64,000 bases of DNA. Source: Azolla caroliniana (Eukaryota > Polypodiophyta). The position numbers and the translations under genes were made by a program. The notes beneath the pieces are model-generated. The model did no database searches and was not told where the DNA came from. It worked only from the letters and a program-made list of their open reading frames with translations. Shown one piece after another: positions 45,001-54,607 of the stretch. Position 1 is the first letter of the stretch, and every line of letters starts with the position of its first letter. The DNA lies in contig JBHGNT010000034.1 of NCBI GenBank assembly GCA_043228905.1, positions 226,292 through 290,291 of the forward strand, in the 5' to 3' direction.

Positions 45001-48000
45001 TGAAACTCAGGTTGTGAGAAATGAAGAAAAAAGAAAAGTTAAGAAGGGCATAGAGAAGAGCGTGTGAGTAAATGAAAATGTTCATACCTGGCTCGTGTGA
45101 TATCGGATTTTTGTGTTCAAACATGAAAATCGAAGCTAATAACACACTCTATAATATGGAATATAAAAATCATGATTCTAAAACTCAGGTTGAGAGACAT
45201 GAAGAAAAAAGCAAAGTCAAGAAGGGCGTAGAGAAGAGCGTGTGAATAATTGAAAATGTTCATACCTGGTTCGTGTGCGATCGGAATTTTGTGCTCAAAC
45301 ATGTGAATCGAAGCTAATGACACACTCTATAATATGGAATCCAAAAATAATGATTTTGAAACCCAAGTCGAGAGACATGAAGAAAAAAACAAAGTTGAGG
45401 AGGACGTAGACAAGAACGTTTGAGTAAACGAAAATGTTAACACCTGGCTCGTGTGATATCAGATTTTTGTGTTCAAACATATGATTAAAAATCTTGATTT
45501 TGAAACTCAGGTTGTGAGAAATGAAGAAAAAAGAAATGTTAAGAAGGGCGTAGAGAAGAGCGTGTGAGTAAACGAAAAAGTTCATACCTGGCTCGTGTGA
45601 TATCGGATTTTTGTGTTCAAACATGCGAATCGAAGCTTATAACACACTCTATAATATGGAATATAAAAATCATGATTTTGAAACTCAGGTTGAGAGAAAT
45701 GGACAAAAAAGCAAAGTGAAGTAGTACATAGAGAAGAGCGTGTGAGTAAATGAAAATGTTCATAGCTGGCTCGTGTGATATCAAATTTTTGTGTTCAAAC
45801 ATGGGAATCGAAGCTAATGACACACTCTATAATATGCAATTAAAAAATAATGATTTTGAAATCCAAGTCAAGAGACATGAAGAAAAAAGAAAAGTTGAAG
45901 AGGGCGTAGACAAGAACGTTTGAGTAAATGAGAATGTTCATACCTGGCCCATGTGATATCGGATTTTTGGTTTCAATCATGCGAATCGAAGCTAACAACA
46001 CACTCTATAATATGGAAAATAAAAATCATGATTTTGGAACTCAGGTTGAGAGACAAGAACAAAAAAGCAATGTTACGGAGGGCGTAGACAAGAACGTTTG
46101 AGTAAATGAAAATGTTCATACTTGGCTCGTGTGATAGCGGATTTTTGTGTTCAAACATGTGAATCGAAGCTAACAACACACTCTATAATCATGATTTTGA
46201 AACTCAGGTTGAGAGACAAGAAGAAAAAAGCAAAGTTAAGGAGTGCTTAGAGAAGAGCGTGGGAGTGAATGAAAATGTTGATACCTCGCTCATGTGATAT
46301 CGGATTTTTGTTTACATGGGAATCGAAGCTAACAACAGACTCTATAATATGGAATATAAAATTCATGATTTTGAAACTCAGGTTGAGAGAAATGAAGAAA
46401 AAAGCAAAGTTAAGGAGGTCGTAGAGAAGAGCGTGTGAGTAAATGAAAATGTTTATACCTGGTTTGTGTCATATCGGATTTTTGTGTTCAAACATGCGAA
46501 TCGAAGATAATAACACACTATATAATATGGAATATAAAAATCATGACTTTGACACTCAGGTTGAGAGACAAGAAGAAAAAAGCAAAGTTAACGAGTGCTT
46601 AGAGAAGAGCGTGTGAGTAAATGAAAATGTTCATACATGCCTCGTATGATATCGGATTTTTGTGTTCAAACATGTGAATCGAAGCTAATGACACACTCTA
46701 TAATATGAAATTAAAAAATAATGATTTTGAGACCCAAGTCGAGAGACATGAAGAAAAAAGAGAGTTGAGGAGGACATAGACAAGAACATTTGAGTAAATG
46801 AAAATGTTCATACTTGGCTCGTGTGATATCGGATTTTTGTGTTCAAACATGCGAATCAAAGCTAACAACACACTCTATAATATGGAATATAAAAACCATG
46901 ATTTTGAAACTCAGGTTGAGAGAAAAGAAGAAAAAAGCAAAGTTAAGGAGTACTTGGAGAAGAGCGTGTGAGTAAATGAAAATGTTCATACCTGGCTCGT
47001 GTGGTATCGGATTTTTGTGTTCAAACATGTGAATCGAAGCTAATGACACACTCTATAATTTCCAATTAAAAAACAATGATTTTGAAACTCAGGTCGAGTG
47101 ACATAAAGAAAATACCAAAGCTGAGGAGGGCGTAGAGAAGAACGTTTGAGTAAATGAAAATGTTCATACCTGTCTCGTGTGATATCGTATTTTTGCGTTC
47201 AAACATACGAATCGAAGCTAACTACACACTCTATATTATGGAATATAAAAATAATGATTTGAAAACTAAGGTCGAGATACATGAAGAAAAAAGCAAAGTT
47301 GAGGAGCGCATAGACAAGAGTGTGTGAGTAAATGAAAATGTTCATAGCTGGCTCGTGTGATATCGGATTTTTGTGTTCAAACATGCGAATCGAATCTAAC
47401 TACACTGGCTATGATATGGAATTCAAAAATCATGATTTTGAAAATCAGATCGAGTGACATGAAGAAAATAGCCAAGTGTAGAAGGTCGTAGACAAGAGAG
47501 CGTCAGTAAATAAATATGTCCATACTACAAGAGAGCGTCAGTAAATAAATGTTCATAGCTGGCTCGTGTGATGTTCGATTTTTGTGTTCAAACATGTGAA
47601 TCGAAGCTAACTACACTAGCTATGATATGGAATTGAAAAATGATGATTTTGATACTCAGATCGAGAGACTTGAAGTAAAAAGAAAAGTGGAGAAGGACCT
47701 ATACAAGAGCGCATGAGTAAATGAACATGTTCATACCTGGCTCGTGTGATATTAGATTTTTGTGATCAAACATGCGAATCGAAACTAACTACGCTGGCTA
47801 TGGTATGGAATTGGAAAATCATGATTTTGAAACTCGCATCAAATGACATGAAGAAAATAGCCAAGCGTAGAAGCTCGTAGACAAGAGCGCGTGAGTAAAT
47901 GAAAATGTTCATACCTGTCTCGTGTGATATCAGATTTTTGTGCTCAAACATGCGAATCGAAGATAACTATGCTGGCTATGACATGGAATTGAAAAGTCAT

Positions 48001-48070
48001 GATTTTAAAACTCAGATCGACTGACATGAAGAAAATAGCAAAGTTGAGGAGGTCGTAGACAATAGCGCGT
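42035..48070 (+). repeat. 178-bp satellite array, left part 5 (about 34 monomers)
   Basis: This is the longest uninterrupted left block, in the same orientation as before. Many adjacent landmarks are exactly 178 bp apart (for example around 43693, 43871, 44939, 45117 and 45295), with several truncated monomers (near 42490, 45480 and 46190). Local higher-order duplication is visible: the segment near 43480-43740 recurs with few changes near 44200-44450. Monomers near 47400-48060 are more diverged. It ends at GCGT (48067-48070) against the Ty3 LTR. Confidence 0.93.
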
Positions 48071-48723
48071 TGTCGAGGTATTCCTCGCGGATGCGTGGAA
48101 TGAGGCGGGACTTCGGGGGTCTTGTACTGAAGAGCAAGAGAGAAAGGAGAAGGGAGGGGACCCACTACGTGCGAGCGTAGATTCACAGGGACACGGCCCT
48201 TCGACACAAAGACGCGCGTGGGACATCGACACAGAGAGATACGAATGTATGTAAATGTATATATTAACAAACAAACAACAAGAAGCACGAAGTCGGTTAC
48301 AACCGAACAGGCCGGCGAACAGATGCCGATGCCTGTTCGTAAACGCACATAAAGGAAAGAGTAGGTTGGAGGTGCTGCCGGAAGCACTCGGGCATTCCTC
48401 AGAGCAGTGCGAGCCTCCCGAAGCCTGCACAGCAAGAAGCTACGGAGTTTGCGAGCGAGAGAGAGAGAGAAGCCTCCTGCCCACAAACCGACAACACTTC
48501 GTCCTCGACTCTCCGCGATCCCTTCCCCCCTCCTCGTCTCCCTCCTTTTATAGGCAAGGAAGGGGCCGTTTTCCATTAACTTCCTACCTACCGAATCTAC
48601 CTACCTAGGATCTTCTATGTACCTAATTCTCTCTTATGTACAATATAAGGCGTACGTGCATGAAGAGCCGGTTCCTACGCTCCGGTATACCGATTCCGCT
48701 TGTGGACGGTTTTCTTCACGACA
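48071..48723 (-). repeat. 3' LTR of the Ty3-type fragment
   Basis: 653 bp, sense start TGTCGTGAAGAAAACCGTCC and sense end CCTCGACA. The left flank GCGT matches the target duplicated around the gag-only element. The partner target copy is lost with the 5' end. Confidence 0.85.
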
Positions 48724-48738
48724 TCCGCCCCCACCTAA
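48724..48738 (-). other. Polypurine tract of the Ty3-type fragment
   Basis: The sense strand reads TTAGGTGGGGGCGGA before the LTR, identical to the tract at 28565-28579. Confidence 0.85.
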
Positions 48739-48826
48739 CTGCGCATCCTCCGGCATGCGCCAAATTGAGTCGGGACGGAGAAAACCGGTCCAGCCTTCAT
48801 TCCTCGCCCGTCGGTTCTTCCTCGGT

Positions 48827-49709
48827 TTAGGATTGTTCGTCGTCGCGGTCCAGGTTAACCGGATCCGGCTCGTCGTCGTGACGCTTTTTGAATGCTTTGA
48901 TCCGCTTCCCAGCTACCGGTATCGCCATTCTCGTGTCGTCGAGTTCCGCCAGATGGTACGTCCCATTGTCGTTGGCGCTTTGTACCACGTAAGGTCCGAA
49001 CCACCTTCTCGCGAACTTTCGTGTCGCTCGGTGCTGGTTGTCGAGGCTGCTGTCGTAGACTAGCACCCTGTCGCCTTCTTTGATCTTCTTTGGTCGGAGC
49101 CGGTGCGTTCGGTCGAACCGGGCTTTGTTCCTCGTCCTTGCCACCCGAAGCTTTCCCGCGGCCTCCTCCACGTCCTCCGGTCTTCGCTCGAGTTGTCGTA
49201 TGCGCGCCGCCAACAGTTCCTCCCGGCTCATCTCGTCTCTCCAGTCCACGGTTGCCCATGAGGGGATCGTACGTTCCATCGGCATGATCGACTTCTGCCC
49301 AAACATGAGCTCTACCGGCATGAATCCGATTACCGAACTGTGCGTAGTTCGGTCTGCCCACAACGTGTAAGGCAACAGCCGCGGCCTGTTCCCGACTTGA
49401 CCTCCACATGCCCGAACTAACGCCTTGACGATCGGTCCGTGTCCGCACTCCACCTTCCCATTCGCCTCCGGATTGTACGCAGTGGTAAGCGAGAGCTTGA
49501 CTCCTAGCCGGTCGAACAGCTCCTCGGCCTCTTCGGCGTCCAACTCCCCGCGATCAGCCACGATCTTCCCGACGCACCTGTACCGGCATATCACGTCCTC
49601 GATCAGGAACCGACATACGGCCGCGGTCGTTTTGTTCTGAAGGGCTCGGCCTTCCACCTGGTTCGTCAGGTCTTCCCGAGCCAGGACCAGATACCGCATC
49701 TGTCCTACT
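48827..49709 (-). pseudogene. Ty3 integrase C-terminal two-thirds, truncated by copia insertion
   Basis: About 293 codons stay open from the copia junction at 49709 to TAA at 48827-48829. The first catalytic Asp is just beyond the break. The second lies in KIVADRGELDAEE and the Glu in NPEANGKVECGHG. The segment YTLWADRTTHSSVIGFMPVE matches the region after the core in Ty3 integrases. A C-terminal SH3-like part (KIKEGDRVLVYDSS ... RRWFGPYVVQSA) follows, with a charged tail and no chromodomain. The longer frame to 49945 is an artefact of reading on into the copia LTR. In an intact element this would insert cDNA. Confidence 0.9.
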
Positions 49710-50431
49710 TGATGAGGAATGATCGTCTCTTCAAACTTCACCTCTCGGCCACAACCAAGGAAACACACGAATCGTTGTTGCAGAAAATAGGAAATGCGAA
49801 AGATAGAGTGGACACACGATTTATCGTGGAAAACCCTATACGGGAAAAACCACGGGAGTACAAGACTCCAAACCAATACTATGCACAGAGAAGTATACAA
49901 TGGCGAGCTGCAAGGCGACGACCTTGAGCTCGCTGTCCTCGCCACAGGCGGCGGAAATACACAGAGGCGTCGACCTCTTCCTCACTCACGCTCTATCTCT
50001 CTCTCTCTCCGGCTGCTCTCTCTTCACTCCTCTTGAGTGGAAAAACAAGAAAAATGATCAGCAACAACTGTTTGCCCTAAGTCATATTTATACACATATG
50101 ACTTTCGGGCTATTTACAAATCTAGCCTCAAGGGCCCTTGGCAAACATATTCACAAATATGTCCCCGCATCCGGATCTCTCTCCGGGTACATTCGTCATC
50201 CGGTTCCGTAACCGGGGTCTTCATCATCCGGCTCCGTAGCCGGGGTCTTCGTCATCCGGCTCCGTAGCTGGGGTCTTCGTCATCCGGCTCCGTAACCGGG
50301 GTCTTCGTCATCCGGCTCCGTAACCGGGGTCTTCATCATCCGGCTCCGTAGCCGGGGTCTTCATCATCCGGCTCCGTAGCCGGGGTCTTCATCATCCGGC
50401 CATCCCATCCGGAGGGACCGTAATCCCAACA
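49710..50431 (-). repeat. 3' LTR of copia copy 2
   Basis: 722 bp, same family as 30557-31390, with about seven 28-bp units at 50193-50399. Confidence 0.93.
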
Positions 50432-50441
50432 AACTCCCCCT

Positions 50442-53400
50442 TCACTTCGGCATGGGATGTCTTTCCAGTCCGACCCTCTTCCTGCACGCTTCCAACTTGT
50501 CGGGTGTGAGCACTTTGGTCAGCATATCTGACCCGTTCTCTTCCGTGTGGATCTTCGTCAGCACGAACTCCTGGTCTTCTATCCTTTCCCGGATCCAGTG
50601 ATATCTTCGCTGGATGTGCTTCGTCCGGGAGTGATAGGCCGCGTTCTTCGCAAGGTGGATGGCACTCTGACTGTCGCAGTAGAGTCGGTATTCCTCTTGC
50701 CGGATACCGAGCTCTCTAATGAAGTCCTTCATCCATATTATTTCCTTGCCGGCTTCAACAGCCGCCATGTACTCCGCCTCCGTGGTTGACAACGCAACCG
50801 TCTTCTGCAACCTCGACTGCCACGAAACAGCTCCCCCTGCATATGTCATTACATACCCTGATGTAGACCGGCTGGTATCCGCATCAGCCGACATGTCCGA
50901 ATCGGTAAATCCATCGAGTTCGGGCTTACCGGAGCCGAATCGGAGGCACATGTTTGAAGTGCCCTTTAAGTATCGGAGTATCCATTTGACCGCGTTCCAG
51001 TGCTCCTTGCCGGGATTACTCATATACCGGCTCACCACTCCGACTGCGTATCCAATGTCTGGTCGGGTACACACCATTGCGTACATCAAGCTTCCGACGG
51101 CAGAGGCATATGGTACTTTCATCATGTCCTCCTTCTCAGCCTTTGTCTTGGGGCTTTGCTTGCTGGACAACTTGCAGTTTGCCGGGAGGGTTGACCCGAC
51201 CGGTCTTGCTTCCGACACGTTGAACCGGTGAAGCACCTTTGTCACGTACTTCTCCTGTGACAGCCACAACTGCTTCTTCTTCCGGTCCCGGATGATGTGC
51301 ATCCCTAGTATTTGCCTCGCCGGACCCAGGTCCTTCATTGAGAAGGTTCGGTGAAGCGCTTTCTTCAGCGTCCGTATCTTGACCTGGTCCCGTCCGACGA
51401 TCAACATGTCGTCCACGTATAGGAGGAGTATTAGAAAGTCTCCTCCTTCGAACTTCTTCACAAACACGCAGTGATCGGACTGCGTTTTGTGGTACCCTTC
51501 GTCGGTCATGAAGGAGTCGAACTTCCGGTACCATTGCCGGGGAGCCTGCTTCAGTCCGTAAAGGCTCTTCTTCAACCGGCATACCAGGTGCTCCTTCCCT
51601 TTCTTCTCGAATCCTTCCGGTTGCTGCATGTAGATCTCTTCTTCGAGGTCGCCGTGAAGGAATGCCGTCTTCACGTCCATCTGTTCTACCTCGAGGTCCA
51701 TGCTTGCCGCTATGCTCAGCACCGTCCGGATGGAGGTCATCTTCACTACCGGGGCAAATATCTCGTCGAAGTCGACGCCCTTCTTCTGCTGGAACCCCTT
51801 CACCACGATCCTGGCTTTGTATCTCGGGGGGTTTCCGGCATCTCCCGGTTTCAGCTTGAACACCCACTTGTTTCGAAGTGCCCGCTTTCCTTTCGGCAAC
51901 TCCTCAAGTTCATATGTGTGGTTCTCATGCAGGGAATCCATCTCCTCCTGCATGGCACTTAACCACCTGCGGCTATGGGTGTCAAGCTTTGCTTCTTCAA
52001 AACTCTCCGGCTCCCCCTCGTCGGTTAGCAGCACGTGCTCTGGTTCCGGAAATCTCCGGGGGGCCCTTCTCTCCCTTAGAGGATATCTCTGTTCCAGAGC
52101 TTCGGTAACCGGCTCCTCCGTTTCCTCTTCATCCGAATCCATTTCGGGATCGGGGCCGGTTCCGGTATCAGTTTCGTCTTCCTCGGCCGGTTCTGTTTCT
52201 TCACCGTCTTCGGCCGGATCCTCGAGTGCTAACCGGTCCCTTGCCGGTCGGGACTGCTCCTCGTAGAGTTGATTCTCACCGGTCGACTTGGAGCTCTTCA
52301 TCTTCTTCTCCGACTCCCAGTCGGCGAGTGTCTTGTCCTCCATGAAGATGATATCTCGACTCCTGAATATCTTCTTGTCGACCGGGTCCCATACTCGGTA
52401 GCCGAACTCGTCGTCGCCGTAACCGAGGAATATGCATGGCCGGGTCTTTGGATCTAACTTTCCTCTCCGGTCCTTTGCCACATGCACGTATGCGAGACAC
52501 CCGAACACCTTCAGATGCCGGTAAGATACTTCCCTACCGGTCCACACTCTCTGCGGCGTGTCCCCGTCCAAAGGTACTGAGGGTGATCGGTTTATCACAT
52601 ATGTCGCCGTCGACATTGCCTCAGCCCAAAACCCCTTGGGTAATTTCGCATGCGCCAGCATACTCCGGACCCTCTCCATTATGGTCCGGTTCATCCTCTC
52701 GGCCAGCCCGTTCAGTTCCGGCGTCTTCGGCACAGTAAACTCGAGCCGGATTCCCTTCGAGCGATAGTACTCCTTGAACTGCCCCCGGTATTCCCCTCCG
52801 TTATCCGCTCGTATCGCTTTCAGCTTCTTGCCGGATTCCCTTTCCACTCTCGCGTGGAGTTCTTTGAAGACGCACAACACTTGGTCCTTTGTCTTCAATG
52901 GTGCCGACCACAGCTTCCGGCTGTGATCATCAATGAATGTTACGAAGTACTGGGCTCCGCCATGTGACTTCGTTTCTACCTGACACACATCAGTGTGCAC
53001 CAACTCCAATGGTGCGCTACGTCTCGTCGGTGGCCTTGAATGGAAGGAGGTTCGATTCTGCTTACCGGCCAGGCAATCGGTGCACTTCTCCAGGTGCACA
53101 TGCTTCACTGGAATGAGGTTGTCTTCTGCAAGCCTCTTCATCCCCTTCTCACTCATGTGGCACAGTCTTTTGTGCCACAGCTCACCGGCAGTGTCGGCTG
53201 CCACATTCAGCTCTTCCGGACATAACCGGGCATTCATCAGGTACAGTGTGTTGACTTTCCGGGCCCGAGCCACTATCAGGCTCCCCTTGCTGAACTTCAT
53301 TACGCCGTTCCGGATGCTACCTGTGTAGCCTTCATCGTCTAGCCTCCCGGCCGAAATCAGGTTCAATCGAACCTCCGGAACGTGTCGGACATCCTTCAGC

Positions 53401-54515
53401 AGCATTTTGCATCCGGTCGGGGTTGTCAACCACACGTCTCCTATGCCGGCAATTCGGCACGTACCTTCATTTCCCATCCGAACACAGCCATGCTCACCGG
53501 CTGTGTAGGATGAGAAGTATCTTCTCTCCGGGGTCAGGTGGAACGATGCTCCGGAATCGACCACCCAGGTCGTCTCATCGCCGGCAATGTTTAGTTCACC
53601 TTCTTCGGTGATGAGCATGATTTCCTCTTCACTTGCCGCGAGTGCCGTCGTTCCTTTCCGGTCCTGCCCTCGCCGATCCGGACCTCTCCGGTCCGTGGCT
53701 CCCCGGTATGCACCGTTTCTCTCCGGTGACTTCTTCGAATCGGTGTCGTCGGCTCCGATGTCCTTTCGGTAATGCCGACAATTCTTCCGGAAGTGCCCCG
53801 GCTTCCCACAGTGGAAGCATGTGGGTCTTCCTCTTGACTGCGACCGGGTCCCCGACTTCTCCCGTCTTTGCGGACTCCGGTTCCATTGTCTTCCCCGTTC
53901 TGATTCGGTAAGCAGCGCCTTCGAGTCGGAGGCCGGTTCTTTATCTCTCCGACGCGCTTCTTCGTTCAAAATACTTGTCTTTACCGTTTGTAGGGACAAG
54001 TTATCTTCCGTGCAGGAGGTGCTGAGAGTCACCACCAAGTTCTCCCAGCTATCCGGCAATGTACACATCAGAATGATGGCTTGCATTGCATCCTCCAACG
54101 GGAACTTGATCGCCGCAAGCTGATTCACGAATCCCATGAACGTGCTTACGTGTTCCACCATACTCTCGCCGTCCCGGTACTTGAGGTTCACTATCTTCCT
54201 CATCAGGGAGGTCCGGTTCAACGCATTCTTCCTCTCGTAGAGGCCCGACAGCTTCTTCCACATCTCATATGCGTTGGTGTCGTTCGCCACATGTTGTAGA
54301 ACGCTCACGTCTACGTATTGCCGAATGGTTGCAACGGCTTTCCGGTTCAGAAGCCTCCATTCCGACTCAAGTACTCCCTTCGGTATTTCCGACCTGTCAA
54401 TCGGTTCGTACAGGTCCCGAACAATCAGAAGATCCTCCATCTTGATCTTCCAGTCGGCGTAATTCTGCGCATTCAGCACCATCATCCCCGGCTGCCCGCT
54501 GCCGCCGCCTTCCAT
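50442..54515 (-). CDS. Copia gag-pol polyprotein (Tnt1/Tork-like), intact 1357 codons
   Basis: A single uninterrupted ORF. Approximate residue positions: Gag 1-220 (LNAQNYADWKIKMEDLL); CCHC knuckle CFHCGKPGHFRKNC at 233-246; protease WVVDSGASFHLT near 320; pre-integrase zinc region LWHKRLCH with CTDC near 447-481; integrase with D508 (HTDVCQVE), D571 (RADNGGEY) and E606 (NGLAERMN); RT from about 850 (ALRNKWVFKLK, MDVKTAFLHGDL, LYVDDMLIVG near 1033); RNase H near 1203-1300 (DSDMSADADTSRSTSGY, STTEAEYMAA, CDSQSAIHL). All catalytic motifs are present, and the length is close to that of tobacco Tnt1 (about 1330). The ATG is 31 bp inside the 5' LTR. It could supply proteins in trans, but its own promoter LTR is truncated. 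Confidence 0.96.
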   Translation of the reverse strand: MEGGGSGQPGMMVLNAQNYADWKIKMEDLLIVRDLYEPIDRSEIPKGVLESEWRLLNRKAVATIRQYVDVSVLQHVANDTNAYEMWKKLSGLYERKNALNRTSLMRKIVNLKYRDGESMVEHVSTFMGFVNQLAAIKFPLEDAMQAIILMCTLPDSWENLVVTLSTSCTEDNLSLQTVKTSILNEEARRRDKEPASDSKALLTESERGRQWNRSPQRREKSGTRSQSRGRPTCFHCGKPGHFRKNCRHYRKDIGADDTDSKKSPERNGAYRGATDRRGPDRRGQDRKGTTALAASEEEIMLITEEGELNIAGDETTWVVDSGASFHLTPERRYFSSYTAGEHGCVRMGNEGTCRIAGIGDVWLTTPTGCKMLLKDVRHVPEVRLNLISAGRLDDEGYTGSIRNGVMKFSKGSLIVARARKVNTLYLMNARLCPEELNVAADTAGELWHKRLCHMSEKGMKRLAEDNLIPVKHVHLEKCTDCLAGKQNRTSFHSRPPTRRSAPLELVHTDVCQVETKSHGGAQYFVTFIDDHSRKLWSAPLKTKDQVLCVFKELHARVERESGKKLKAIRADNGGEYRGQFKEYYRSKGIRLEFTVPKTPELNGLAERMNRTIMERVRSMLAHAKLPKGFWAEAMSTATYVINRSPSVPLDGDTPQRVWTGREVSYRHLKVFGCLAYVHVAKDRRGKLDPKTRPCIFLGYGDDEFGYRVWDPVDKKIFRSRDIIFMEDKTLADWESEKKMKSSKSTGENQLYEEQSRPARDRLALEDPAEDGEETEPAEEDETDTGTGPDPEMDSDEEETEEPVTEALEQRYPLRERRAPRRFPEPEHVLLTDEGEPESFEEAKLDTHSRRWLSAMQEEMDSLHENHTYELEELPKGKRALRNKWVFKLKPGDAGNPPRYKARIVVKGFQQKKGVDFDEIFAPVVKMTSIRTVLSIAASMDLEVEQMDVKTAFLHGDLEEEIYMQQPEGFEKKGKEHLVCRLKKSLYGLKQAPRQWYRKFDSFMTDEGYHKTQSDHCVFVKKFEGGDFLILLLYVDDMLIVGRDQVKIRTLKKALHRTFSMKDLGPARQILGMHIIRDRKKKQLWLSQEKYVTKVLHRFNVSEARPVGSTLPANCKLSSKQSPKTKAEKEDMMKVPYASAVGSLMYAMVCTRPDIGYAVGVVSRYMSNPGKEHWNAVKWILRYLKGTSNMCLRFGSGKPELDGFTDSDMSADADTSRSTSGYVMTYAGGAVSWQSRLQKTVALSTTEAEYMAAVEAGKEIIWMKDFIRELGIRQEEYRLYCDSQSAIHLAKNAAYHSRTKHIQRRYHWIRERIEDQEFVLTKIHTEENGSDMLTKVLTPDKLEACRKRVGLERHPMPK

Positions 54516-54530
54516 TTTCTGCAGCAGTTC

Positions 54531-54542
54531 GCTCTGATACCA
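54531..54542 (-). other. Primer binding site of copia copy 2 (initiator Met tRNA)
   Basis: The minus strand reads TGGTATCAGAGC, three bases inside the LTR remnant. Confidence 0.93.
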
Positions 54543-54545
54543 AAT

Positions 54546-54607
54546 TGATGAGGAATGATCGTCTCTTCAAACTTCACCTCTCGGCCACAACCAAGGAAAC
54601 ACACGAA
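54546..54607 (-). repeat. 5' LTR remnant of copia copy 2 at the satellite inversion junction
   Basis: Sixty-two bp match the same end of the other LTRs, up to GGAAACACACGAA. The sequence then changes to AATCCGATATCACAGG, which is reverse-oriented satellite. The few shared bases at the join (ACAC/AA, since satellite has GAACACAAAAATCCG) suggest microhomology-mediated joining. Confidence 0.92.

Larger units (their letters stand above)
48071..49709 (-). mobile_element. Truncated Ty3-type LTR retrotransposon (3' LTR and integrase end)
   Basis: The minus-strand 3' part of a Ty3 element: 3' LTR at 48071-48723, polypurine tract at 48724-48738, and the end of pol (integrase) at 48827-49709. It is cut at 49709 by insertion of copia copy 2, and the 5' remainder is not present on the far side. 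The polypurine tract and LTR start (TGTCGTGAAGAA) are the same as in the gag-only element at 24473-29358, although the rest of the LTR differs. It is the likely autonomous relative. Confidence 0.88.
49710..54607 (-). mobile_element. Ty1/copia retrotransposon, Tnt1/Tork-like, copy 2 (intact ORF, 5' LTR truncated)
   Basis: It is inserted into the Ty3 pol (left flank CTACT at 49705-49709). The 3' LTR is complete (49710-50431), the internal region complete, but the 5' LTR keeps only about 62 bp (54546-54607) before joining satellite in the opposite orientation. The right target copy and the rest of the Ty3 element are missing. The copy therefore lost its promoter LTR by a rearrangement after insertion, although its polyprotein is intact. 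Confidence 0.95.

Noticed and set aside
49710-49945. N-terminal extension (MARTASSRSSPC-like) of the Ty3 integrase frame, also seen as separate frames at 30484-30792 and 35440-35739
   Set aside because: It is the minus strand of the copia LTR and appears in every LTR copy. It is not part of integrase and not a gene.
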